A stretch of 12,428 nucleotides of DNA, taken from NCBI GenBank assembly GCA_947176445.1, contig CAMWQK010000008.1, positions 1-12,428 of the forward strand, in the 5' to 3' direction. A program made the translations under genes and the position numbers. Positions 7,013 through 12,428 of this stretch are shown piece after piece. Source of the stretch: an uncultured Clostridia bacterium. Lineage in GTDB: Bacteria; Bacillota; Clostridia; Christensenellales; Borkfalkiaceae. Positions within the stretch are counted from its first letter, which is position 1. Each line of letters starts with the position of its first letter. The notes below the pieces were generated by a model. That model searched no databases, was not told the origin of the DNA, and saw only the letters and a list, made by a program, of their open reading frames with translations.

Positions 7013-8315
7013 GAAAAAGATCACGCCCGATATCAAGGCGGAAGCGAACGTTCAGATGCCCGCACCGAAGAATCCTACGGCGCAGACGGAAAAGGTCGTC
7101 GATGCGGTGATCGAAGAGAAACAGGTCACCGAGGAGAGCGCTCCCGCTACGGAAGAGACGGCGAAGAAAAAGCGGTTCAACATTCATTTCAAGATCGGAA
7201 AATTCGAGTTCGGCAAGAAGGCGGACGAGAACGTTCCCAAGACGGAAGAGGAGCTTGAACGCGAGAAGGACCTCGAAGAGGCGCGTCTTGAACAGGAAGC
7301 ACGCGAGAAGAAGGCGGAGGAGGATAAGCTGCTCCCGCCCGATCCCGAGGCGCTCCTGGAAGTTCGCCACTTAAAGAAATATTTCGTATTGAAAAAGACG
7401 ATCACGGGCAAAGCGTTACAGACGCTGCGCGCCGTAGACGACGTATCGTTCGTGTTAAAGCCCGGTCAGACGCTGGGTATCGTCGGCGAGTCCGGTTGCG
7501 GTAAGACGACGATGGGCAGAACGATTCTGAAGTTGCATCAGCCCTCGGGCGGACAGATTTTCTTCAATCAGCAGGACGTTGCGACGTATAAGCCCAAGCA
7601 GATGCGTCCGCTCCGCACCGAGATGCAGATCATCTTCCAGGATCCCTATTCCTCGCTGCCGCCGCGCAGTACGGTCGGGGATATCCTGTCCGAGCCGGTG
7701 AAGGTGCACGGGATCGTGCCCAAGGATCAGGTGAAGGATTACGTGCTCGGCATCATGGAGCAATGCGGCTTGCGCGACTACTATTACGAGCGCTACCCGC
7801 ACGAGTTCTCGGGCGGTCAGCGCCAGAGAATCTGTATTGCGCGTGCGCTTACGGTAAAGCCCAAACTCGTCGTGTGCGACGAGCCCGTCTCCGCGCTCGA
7901 CGTGAGTATTCAGGCGCAGATCATCAACCTGTTGAAGAAGCTGCAAAAGACGATGGGACTCACGTACGTGTTCATTTCGCACGACCTCTCCGTCGTCAAG
8001 CACATTTCCGATCAGATCGGCGTCATGTACCTCGGTTCGATGGTGGAGTTCGGCAACAAGACGGACATCTTCAAGAACCCCCTGCACCCCTACACGCAGG
8101 CGCTGTTCTCCGCCGTGCCCAATCCCAATCCCGATGTCAAGATGAAGCGGATCGTTCTCAACGGGGATATCCCGTCGCCCGCAAATCCGCCGCTCGGCTG
8201 TAAATTCCACACGCGCTGTCCCTTGGCAAAGGAAATTTGCAAGCACGTTGCGCCCGTCTATAAGGAATACGAGCCGGGGCACTTTGCGGCTTGCCATTGC
8301 TATCCGCAGGAGTAA
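7005..8315 (+). CDS. Peptide/nickel-type ABC importer ATPase, OppF/DppF family, with long charged N-terminal extension
   Basis: This 436-residue partner ATPase forms a heterodimer with the OppD-like subunit. I chose the ATG at 7005: GGAGG at 6991-6995 sits nine bases upstream, and the start overlaps the end of the OppD gene by eight bases, as is common in coupled operons. The frame stays open upstream to about 6894, but that part is the OppD gene read in another frame. Residues 1-115 are a charged, helix-prone extension (Lys/Glu-rich 75-108, possible coiled coil); family members normally begin close to the 'LLEVRHLKKYF' found here at 117-127. Motifs: Walker A GESGCGKT 161-168, Gln212, signature FSGGQRQR 268-275, Walker B ending at Glu293, His326. 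The usual SLNPR after the Q-loop reads SLPPR (217-221). The C-terminus has 'HPYTQAL' and Cys399-x5-Cys405-x6-Cys412-x17-Cys430. Confidence 0.95.
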   Translation: MSEKKITPDIKAEANVQMPAPKNPTAQTEKVVDAVIEEKQVTEESAPATEETAKKKRFNIHFKIGKFEFGKKADENVPKTEEELEREKDLEEARLEQEAREKKAEEDKLLPPDPEALLEVRHLKKYFVLKKTITGKALQTLRAVDDVSFVLKPGQTLGIVGESGCGKTTMGRTILKLHQPSGGQIFFNQQDVATYKPKQMRPLRTEMQIIFQDPYSSLPPRSTVGDILSEPVKVHGIVPKDQVKDYVLGIMEQCGLRDYYYERYPHEFSGGQRQRICIARALTVKPKLVVCDEPVSALDVSIQAQIINLLKKLQKTMGLTYVFISHDLSVVKHISDQIGVMYLGSMVEFGNKTDIFKNPLHPYTQALFSAVPNPNPDVKMKRIVLNGDIPSPANPPLGCKFHTRCPLAKEICKHVAPVYKEYEPGHFAACHCYPQE

Positions 8316-8317
8316 TC

Positions 8318-8569
8318 ATGCCGAGAAAGAAAAAGAACAAACAAAAACCGAAGGAGAAAGTCGTCTACTACGACGATAACTCTACGGTTGCCGACATGAG
8401 CGGCACGCACAAAAAGGAGAAGACGCCCCGCCAGAAGGCGACGTTCCGCGAAAAAGCGCGCACGTACTTTGCGGTGGTGCGGAAGATGATCCTCCCCATG
8501 CTGTGCACGCTCGCCGCGTTCGGACTCATCTATTTGTTCCTTTTGCTCATCACGGGGAAATTATTCTGA
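8318..8569 (+). CDS. Small single-span membrane protein of unknown function, last gene of the importer operon
   Basis: I do not recognise this 83-residue protein. The ATG at 8318 lies two bases after the oppF-like stop, and AGGAG at 8308-8312 is five bases upstream, inside the end of that gene. Residues 1-15 are almost all Lys/Arg/Pro/Gln, 16-56 are hydrophilic and basic ('HKKEKTPRQKATFREKAR'), and about 57-79 form one strong hydrophobic helix, followed by 'GKLF'. By the positive-inside rule the basic N-terminal part should be cytoplasmic. Codon use looks like that of its neighbours and the terminator follows directly, so I judge it a real, translated gene. Its position suggests an accessory role with the transporter (assembly, stability or regulation), but nothing in the sequence proves this. 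Confidence 0.8.
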   Translation: MPRKKKNKQKPKEKVVYYDDNSTVADMSGTHKKEKTPRQKATFREKARTYFAVVRKMILPMLCTLAAFGLIYLFLLLITGKLF

Positions 8570-8575
8570 AACACA

Positions 8576-8609
8576 AGCCCGACGGCTTTCACCGTCGGGC
8601 TGTTTTTTT
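8576..8609 (+). terminator. Intrinsic terminator of the importer operon
   Basis: A perfect 10-bp stem (AGCCCGACGG at 8576-8585 with CCGTCGGGCT at 8592-8601) has a 6-base loop and is followed by a run of seven T at 8603-8609. It begins seven bases after the last gene's stop. Read on the other strand the hairpin is followed only by a weak T-rich stretch, so it may stop the convergent phospholipase-like gene less efficiently. Confidence 0.95.
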
Positions 8610-8622
8610 GTTCCTTGTTATT

Positions 8623-9486
8623 TTATTCCGAAATTTTACCCGTTAGAAAGTGTTTGGAGAAGTCCTCTTTGGGAAGGGGGAGATCCTTTTCCGCACAGTC
8701 GAAAAAGATCGTGGTAAGGCGCACCGTCTCTTCAACCGCCCGATCGAACAGCTCGTCGACGTTCTTCACCCCGCCTGAAAGCTCCGCAAAGTAATCGCCG
8801 TAGAGGTAGTCGGCGTCGGGAATTCTGCGGGGGAAGAGGCGGGAGAGCGTACTCTTCGCACGGAAGAACTTTTCGACGCGCAGCCAGCTGTCGCTCGTTT
8901 CGTAGCACTCCCCGTGGAAGAAGTTGAGGTACATTTCGAACGAGCGCAGCGCAGAGGCGAGTTTATCCTCGTCGAGCGGTTCGCGCTCCAAGTAGAGGCA
9001 GAGGGGCGCGAACAGATTATATAAAATTCCCTCGCGCGCAATGCGCTTGCCCGAGAAGGGGAAGTCGTAGCACTCCACTTCGCGCCCGCGCTTTTCCCGC
9101 AGGAAGTACACGTCCCAGTCCGATTCCATCTGCTGATGTTCGAGCTTATCCGCGTGCGTCCGTTTGAGATAGGCGTATACGAAGGGGTGAAACACCACGT
9201 CGGCGCAGTAGTGCGAGATGTAGCCCGCGATGTAGGCGTTCATGCGGTCGTTCCCTTCCTTGGCTTTTCTGAGAAAGTATTCGAAGCAGTCGAGGGGGCG
9301 GTGACGGTGCAAGAACTTGCCGAAGTTGAGCTCCTTCCGCTGTAAATATCGGTAGAAGAAGAACAGATCGGGACCCTGTGCGCCGAGGAAGAAATAGTCG
9401 GGATGTTCGCTCGCTGCGCGGAGCGTCGTCGGAAGCTGTTTCGCGGCGGTCTCGGCAATGAGCTCGTGGGTAATGCTCGACGGCAT
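8623..9486 (-). CDS. Zinc-dependent phospholipase C-like protein (PF00882 family)
   Basis: This 287-residue protein fits the bacterial branch of the zinc-dependent phospholipase C domain family. Candidate metal ligands occur in the expected order: His7 in 'ITHELIAE', Asp40 in 'GAQGPDLFFF', His60/His62, then the 'GYISHYCADVVFHPFVY' block with His92, Asp96 and His100, and 'HQQMESDWDVYF' with His117, Glu121 and Asp123. No signal peptide is visible, so it is probably cytoplasmic, unlike secreted clostridial alpha-toxins; phospholipid hydrolysis is therefore not certain. The start is supported by AGGAGG (9494-9499 on the complementary strand) seven bases away. It is a single-gene unit, divergent from pdxS and convergent with the importer operon. 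The family assignment is firm; the true substrate is unknown. Confidence 0.87.
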   Translation of the reverse strand: MPSSITHELIAETAAKQLPTTLRAASEHPDYFFLGAQGPDLFFFYRYLQRKELNFGKFLHRHRPLDCFEYFLRKAKEGNDRMNAYIAGYISHYCADVVFHPFVYAYLKRTHADKLEHQQMESDWDVYFLREKRGREVECYDFPFSGKRIAREGILYNLFAPLCLYLEREPLDEDKLASALRSFEMYLNFFHGECYETSDSWLRVEKFFRAKSTLSRLFPRRIPDADYLYGDYFAELSGGVKNVDELFDRAVEETVRLTTIFFDCAEKDLPLPKEDFSKHFLTGKISE

Positions 9487-9516
9487 ATTTCGCCCTCCTT
9501 TTTCATTTCTCTTACT

Positions 9517-9547
9517 ATTATAGACGCATTTGTGCGAAAAAATTCAA
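9517..9547 (-). promoter_or_regulatory. Candidate sigma-A promoter for the phospholipase C-like gene
   Basis: On the minus strand a perfect TATAAT (9517-9522) lies 17 bases upstream of the AGGAGG site. A TTGAAT candidate -35 (9542-9547) is 19 bases away, longer than the ideal 17. The spacer contains the small palindrome CGCA-TTTG-TGCG (9525-9536). The -10 box is convincing; the -35 is weaker. Confidence 0.65.
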
Positions 9548-9578
9548 TGCGGGAATACACGAAAGTGTTTGCAGAAAG

Positions 9579-9607
9579 TTGACGGATTGCCCTTTCGGGT
9601 ATATAAT
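9579..9607 (+). promoter_or_regulatory. Sigma-A promoter of the pdxS-pdxT-queH operon
   Basis: TTGACG (9579-9584) and a perfect TATAAT (9602-9607) are separated by exactly 17 bases. Transcription should start near 9614, giving a leader of about 24 bases before pdxS. That is too short for a riboswitch, so any control probably acts through a protein binding near the promoter. Confidence 0.88.
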
Positions 9608-9625
9608 AAATGGGTAAACTTTAAC

Positions 9626-9630
9626 GAGGT
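9626..9630 (+). promoter_or_regulatory. Ribosome binding site that sets the pdxS start
   Basis: GAGGT at 9626-9630 is the only Shine-Dalgarno-like sequence here. It is seven bases from the ATG at 9638 but only one base from the in-frame ATG at 9632, so 9638 is the better start. Confidence 0.7.
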
Positions 9631-9637
9631 AATGAAA

Positions 9638-10516
9638 ATGGTTAAAAATGAACGCTTCGAATTAAATAAAAATCTTGCGCAGATGCTCAAAGGCGGCGTG
9701 ATCATGGACGTAACGACGCCCGAACAGGCGAAAATCGCCGAGGAAGCGGGCGCGTGCGCGGTCATGGCGCTCGAACGCATTCCCGCGGATATCCGCGCGG
9801 CGGGCGGCGTTTCGCGCATGTCCGATCCCAAGATGATCAAGGGCATTCAGGCAGCCGTCTCCATTCCCGTCATGGCGAAGTGCCGTATCGGGCACATTGC
9901 CGAGGCGCAGGTATTGCAGGCGATCGAGATCGACTATATCGACGAGAGCGAGGTGCTCTCTCCCGCAGACGACGTTTACCATATCAATAAAAACGCCTTC
10001 TCCGTGCCGTTCGTGTGCGGCGCGAAGGACCTCGGCGAGGCGCTTCGCCGCATTGCGGAGGGCGCGGCGATGATCCGTACCAAGGGTGAGCCGGGCACGG
10101 GCGACGTCGTACAGGCGGTGCGCCATATGCGCATGATGCAGTCGGAGATCCGCAAGGTTGTCTCCATGCGCGAAGACGAGCTCTTCGAAGAGGCAAAGAC
10201 GCTGCGCGTTCCCTACGATCTCATCGAGTACGTACACGAGAACGGTAAACTCCCCGTCGTCAACTTTGCGGCGGGCGGCGTTGCGACCCCCGCGGACGCG
10301 GCGCTCATGATGCAGCTCGGTGCCGAGGGCGTGTTCGTCGGCAGCGGTATCTTCAAGTCGGGCAATCCCAAGAAGCGTGCGCGCGCCATCGTGCAGGCGG
10401 TCACGAACTACGATAATCCCAAGATCGTTGCGGAGCTCTCCGAAGATCTCGGCGAGGCGATGGTCGGCATTAATGAACAAGAGATTGCATTATTAATGGC
10501 TGAAAGAGGAAAATAA
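9638..10516 (+). CDS. pdxS: Pyridoxal 5'-phosphate synthase, lyase subunit PdxS
   Basis: PdxS makes pyridoxal 5'-phosphate (active vitamin B6) from ribose 5-phosphate, glyceraldehyde 3-phosphate and ammonia supplied by PdxT. The 292-residue product is the normal family length. With the ATG at 9638, the catalytic residues fall at the same numbers as in the Bacillus subtilis enzyme: Asp24 in '[10 protein letters not shown]', Lys81 in 'VMAKCRIGH' and Lys149 in '[11 protein letters not shown]', which supports this start. Phosphate-binding '[16 protein letters not shown]' (214-229) and '[13 protein letters not shown]' (232-244) are also intact. Upstream in-frame codons back to 9530 precede the promoter and cannot be translated from it. 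It is the first gene of a three-gene unit and pdxT follows after four bases. The protein is cytoplasmic; family members form a dodecamer decorated by PdxT. Confidence 0.98.
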   Translation: MVKNERFELNKNLAQMLKGGVIMDVTTPEQAKIAEEAGACAVMALERIPADIRAAGGVSRMSDPKMIKGIQAAVSIPVMAKCRIGHIAEAQVLQAIEIDYIDESEVLSPADDVYHINKNAFSVPFVCGAKDLGEALRRIAEGAAMIRTKGEPGTGDVVQAVRHMRMMQSEIRKVVSMREDELFEEAKTLRVPYDLIEYVHENGKLPVVNFAAGGVATPADAALMMQLGAEGVFVGSGIFKSGNPKKRARAIVQAVTNYDNPKIVAELSEDLGEAMVGINEQEIALLMAERGK

Positions 10517-10520
10517 GAGC

Positions 10521-11090
10521 GTGAAGATCGGCGTGTTCGCCCTCCAGGGGGCGTTTATCGAACATGAGAAAATGCTGTCGGTGCTCGGCGCGGAGACGGT
10601 TGAAATTCGCCGCAGAGAGCATTTTTCGGACGGCTTGGACGGGATCATTCTCCCCGGCGGCGAATCGACCGTGCAGGGCAAGCTCCTCCGCGAAGAGGGG
10701 CTGATGCAGCCCTTAAAGGCGGCGATCGAGGGCGGAGTGCCCGTATTCGGCACGTGCGCGGGGCTGATTTTGCTTGCAAAGCGGCTCTCGAACGATGCGA
10801 ACGTCTATCTCGGTACGATGGACGTGACGGTGAAGCGCAACGCGTACGGGCGGCAACTCGGCTCGTTCGCGGCAGTGACACCCGTGAAGGGCGTGGGCGA
10901 CTATCCAGCGGTATTTATCCGCGCGCCGTATATCGAAGAGGCAGGGAAGGGGGTAGACGTGCTTGCTACGGTCGATAACAAGATCGTTGCGGCGCGGCAG
11001 AAGAATATGCTCGCCACAGCGTTCCACCCCGAACTCACCGAGGATACGCGCATTCACGCGTACTTCCTCGACATGGTGAAAGGCAAATGA
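10521..11090 (+). CDS. pdxT: Pyridoxal 5'-phosphate synthase, glutaminase subunit PdxT
   Basis: PdxT hydrolyses glutamine and channels ammonia to PdxS. The 189-residue product is a class I glutamine amidotransferase of normal length with an intact triad: nucleophile Cys79 in '[12 protein letters not shown]', His169 and Glu171 in 'AFHPEL'. The oxyanion motif 'PGGEST' is at 45-50 and the N-terminus '[14 protein letters not shown]' is typical. The start is a GTG; AGAGGA (10505-10510) within the end of pdxS is the likely ribosome binding site. Adjacent, four-base-spaced pdxS is the obligate partner, so translation of the two is probably coupled. Confidence 0.98.
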   Translation: MKIGVFALQGAFIEHEKMLSVLGAETVEIRRREHFSDGLDGIILPGGESTVQGKLLREEGLMQPLKAAIEGGVPVFGTCAGLILLAKRLSNDANVYLGTMDVTVKRNAYGRQLGSFAAVTPVKGVGDYPAVFIRAPYIEEAGKGVDVLATVDNKIVAARQKNMLATAFHPELTEDTRIHAYFLDMVKGK

Positions 11091-11680
11091 ACGCGGTCAA
11101 TTACGACAAGCTGATGCTCCAAACGCTTGCAAATTGCGCGGATAAGCGACTGCTGCTCCACAGTTGCTGTGCGCCCTGCTCCTCGTATTGTCTGACGGAG
11201 CTGTTCGGCAAGATCGATACAACGGTATTTTACTACAATCCCAACCTCGACTGTGAAGAGGAGTACGAGAAGCGTAAGCGCGAACAGATCCGTTTTTTAG
11301 AGGAGACGGGGCTTGCGGACTTCCTCGACTGCGACTATGCGCAGGACGACTATACGGCGGTTATAAAGGGCTTGGAGCAGGAGAAGGAAGGGGGAGCGCG
11401 CTGCACGGCGTGCTATGCGCTGCGCCTCGAACGCACGGCTCGGGAGGCGAAGAAGGGCGGCTACGACTGCTTTGCAACGACGCTCACCGTATCGCCGCTG
11501 AAAGACGCGGAGAGGATCAATCAGATCGGGTTTGAATTACAGGAGAAATATGGCGTACAGTATCTGCCGACGGACTTCAAAAAACGGGGCGGGTATCTGA
11601 AATCGGTCGAGCTTTCGCGGGAGCACGGGCTATACCGCCAGAACTACTGCGGCTGTCGGTTTTCAAAGAGAGAGGAGTGA
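11087..11680 (+). CDS. queH: Epoxyqueuosine reductase QueH
   Basis: QueH carries out the last step of queuosine synthesis, reducing epoxyqueuosine to queuosine at tRNA position 34, without the cobalamin used by the unrelated QueG. The 197-residue protein (former DUF208) has all the family's conserved cysteine sites: '[14 protein letters not shown]' with Cys27, Cys28 and Cys31; '[14 protein letters not shown]' with Cys106 and Cys109; and 'NYCGC' with Cys188 and Cys190. The '[12 protein letters not shown]' block (129-140) is also present. These cysteines bind an iron-sulfur centre in the family. The ATG overlaps the pdxT stop as ATGA, indicating translational coupling; no strong ribosome binding site of its own is seen. 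No other queuosine genes (queC, queD, queE, queF or tgt) are in the window. Confidence 0.95.
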   Translation: MNAVNYDKLMLQTLANCADKRLLLHSCCAPCSSYCLTELFGKIDTTVFYYNPNLDCEEEYEKRKREQIRFLEETGLADFLDCDYAQDDYTAVIKGLEQEKEGGARCTACYALRLERTAREAKKGGYDCFATTLTVSPLKDAERINQIGFELQEKYGVQYLPTDFKKRGGYLKSVELSREHGLYRQNYCGCRFSKREE

Positions 11681-11706
11681 AAGCGGGAATTTTTTCCCGC
11701 TTTTTT
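11681..11706 (+). terminator. Intrinsic terminator of the pdxS-pdxT-queH operon
   Basis: AAGCGGGAA (11681-11689) pairs with TTCCCGCTT (11694-11702) around a TTTT loop, and the T run continues to 11706. It begins directly after the queH stop codon. Confidence 0.92.
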
Positions 11707-11868
11707 GTAAATACGGCAGGAAATGTGCCCGCCGTCCGATAATTTTCAAAAAGCCGTCATAAAAGGCAAAAAAATTCATATAATTGAAATAATGTGTAAA
11801 AAAAGATAGTTTTGCAACAGATTGGGCATAAAGTAACCATTGTGTCAGCATTTTCCAGCCCCCGATAC
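11707..11868. other. AT-rich intergenic spacer
   Basis: About 160 bases, clearly richer in A and T than the flanking genes, lie between the queH terminator and the next promoter. I see short A runs and a small imperfect TTCA...TGAA palindrome near 11777-11790, but no convincing small gene, RNA or riboswitch fold. Confidence 0.5.
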
Positions 11869-11898
11869 TTGACAAAAAGGGAAGAATAGGGGTATAAT
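11869..11898 (+). promoter_or_regulatory. Sigma-A promoter of the flippase-like membrane protein gene
   Basis: A perfect TTGACA (11869-11874) and a perfect TATAAT (11893-11898) are separated by 18 bases. The predicted start of transcription, near 11905, is only a few bases before the ribosome binding site (AGGAG 11908-11912), so the leader is very short, about 13 bases. Confidence 0.9.
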
Positions 11899-11917
11899 AA
11901 TCTGTGTAGGAGTAGAT

Positions 11918-12428
11918 ATGACGAAAAAGGCAAAAAAGAATATTCTCAATATCGCATTTCTGCTGCTACTTATCGGGATTACGGTCACCGTACTCTTTGC
12001 GTGCAATCAGGAGCTGAATTTCGAGAATATCAAGGCGTTTCTCGTCTCGTCCAACCCGTGGTACATTGCGATCATCTTTCTGTGTATGATCCTCTCCATC
12101 GCGTTCGAGGGTTGGAGCATGCACCTCATCGTGCGGCGGCTCGGGTACCGTCCCAAGATGCGCTCGTCGATGGCGTATGCGGCGGCGGACGTCTACTATT
12201 CCGCGATCACGCCCTCCGCTTCGGGCGGGCAGCCCGCTTCGGCGTTCTATATGATGCGCGACGGGATCAGCGGCGGCATTACGTCGTTCAGCCTGCTCTT
12301 TAATCTCATCGCCTATACGGCTTCCATCTTCATCATCGGCATTGTTGGCTTTGCGCTCAATCCCTCGCTCCTTTGGCAGTTCAAGGGGTTCGTGCAATTC
12401 CTCGTCATCTTCGGGATTGTGTTGCAGC
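11918..12428 (+). CDS. Partial gene: flippase-like multi-span membrane protein (UPF0104 / LPG synthase transmembrane family)
   Basis: The gene runs off the right edge; 170 N-terminal residues are visible. The ATG at 11918 has AGGAG five bases upstream and a near-perfect promoter just before that. The sequence shows a basic N-terminus (MTKKAKKN), hydrophobic helices at about 10-28, 47-65, 121-148 and from 158 on, and the motif 'YYSAITPSASGGQPAS' (93-108), characteristic of the family that includes the membrane-flippase half of MprF. An 'LFAC' at 26-29 resembles a lipobox but lies in the first helix of a multi-span protein and is probably accidental. Whether a lysyl-transferase domain follows, as in MprF, cannot be seen; most stand-alone members lack it. 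The role is probably lipid or lipid-linked substrate translocation, inferred from the family only. Confidence 0.88.
   Translation, partial: MTKKAKKNILNIAFLLLLIGITVTVLFACNQELNFENIKAFLVSSNPWYIAIIFLCMILSIAFEGWSMHLIVRRLGYRPKMRSSMAYAAADVYYSAITPSASGGQPASAFYMMRDGISGGITSFSLLFNLIAYTASIFIIGIVGFALNPSLLWQFKGFVQFLVIFGIVLQ

Noticed and set aside
8291..8317. TTG start for the small membrane protein, nine codons upstream
   Set aside because: It lies inside the oppF-like gene without a ribosome binding site, whereas the ATG at 8318 has AGGAG five bases before it.
9530..9637. Longer N-terminus for pdxS
   Set aside because: The extra codons include the promoter and the bases before the transcription start. 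The product would exceed the family length and shift catalytic residues away from their usual numbers.
11663..11875. Minus-strand open frame of 70 codons in the spacer after queH
   Set aside because: It crosses the queH end and its terminator, has no ribosome binding site or family resemblance, and its hydrophobic residues come from AT-rich sequence.
11966..12397. Open frames on both strands (minus 11966-12397, plus 12001-12303) inside the right-edge gene
   Set aside because: Both overlap the flippase-like gene in other frames and have Arg/His/Asp-rich shadow composition.
1..12428. Mobile element, phage, CRISPR, defence or biosynthetic cluster
   Set aside because: No transposase, integrase, direct repeats with spacers, attachment-site duplication or defence-type domain was seen. 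All genes are metabolic, transport or membrane functions with similar composition.

Overview
The window reads as ordinary chromosomal DNA of a GC-rich member of the Clostridia (Bacillota), plausibly an uncultured gut lineage such as Christensenellales. This placement is an inference from strong AGGAGG-type ribosome binding sites, sigma-A promoters with near-consensus boxes, a Gram-positive style lipoprotein binding protein, PdxS/PdxT vitamin B6 synthesis, and a GLUG/Listeria-Bacteroides-repeat-like surface protein. Genes are tightly packed; the longest stretch without a gene is 237 bases (11681-11917). I see no tRNA, rRNA, CRISPR array, insertion sequence or phage gene.

Region 1 (1-8609, + strand): the 3' end of a predicted extracellular beta-helix protein is followed after 25 bases by a complete peptide/nickel-type (Opp/Dpp) ABC importer: a lipoprotein binding protein (oppA-like), two permeases (oppB- and oppC-like), two ATPases (oppD- and oppF-like) and an 83-residue single-span membrane protein. 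Gaps are 25, 21, 12, 3, -8 and 2 bases, and a strong intrinsic terminator closes the unit at 8576-8609. No promoter is visible inside it, so the start of transcription probably lies left of the window or inside the first gene. The core motifs of every subunit are intact, but several subunits carry additions: about 240 extra residues in the binding protein, about 62 in the OppD-like ATPase, acidic or charged N-terminal extensions on OppC, OppD and OppF, and an enlarged outer loop in OppC. This elaborated importer is the most unusual thing in the window.

Region 2 (8623-9486, - strand): one gene for a zinc-dependent phospholipase C-like metal-binding protein, transcribed divergently from region 3. 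The 151-base gap between them holds a promoter for each direction.

Region 3 (9579-11706, + strand): a self-contained transcription unit, promoter - pdxS - pdxT - queH - terminator. PdxS and PdxT together form pyridoxal 5'-phosphate synthase. QueH is the non-cobalamin epoxyqueuosine reductase that completes the queuosine tRNA modification. queH overlaps pdxT by 4 bases.

Region 4 (11707-12428): an AT-rich spacer, a near-consensus promoter with a very short leader, and the 5' part of a flippase-like (UPF0104/LPG-synthase transmembrane family) membrane protein gene that runs off the right edge.
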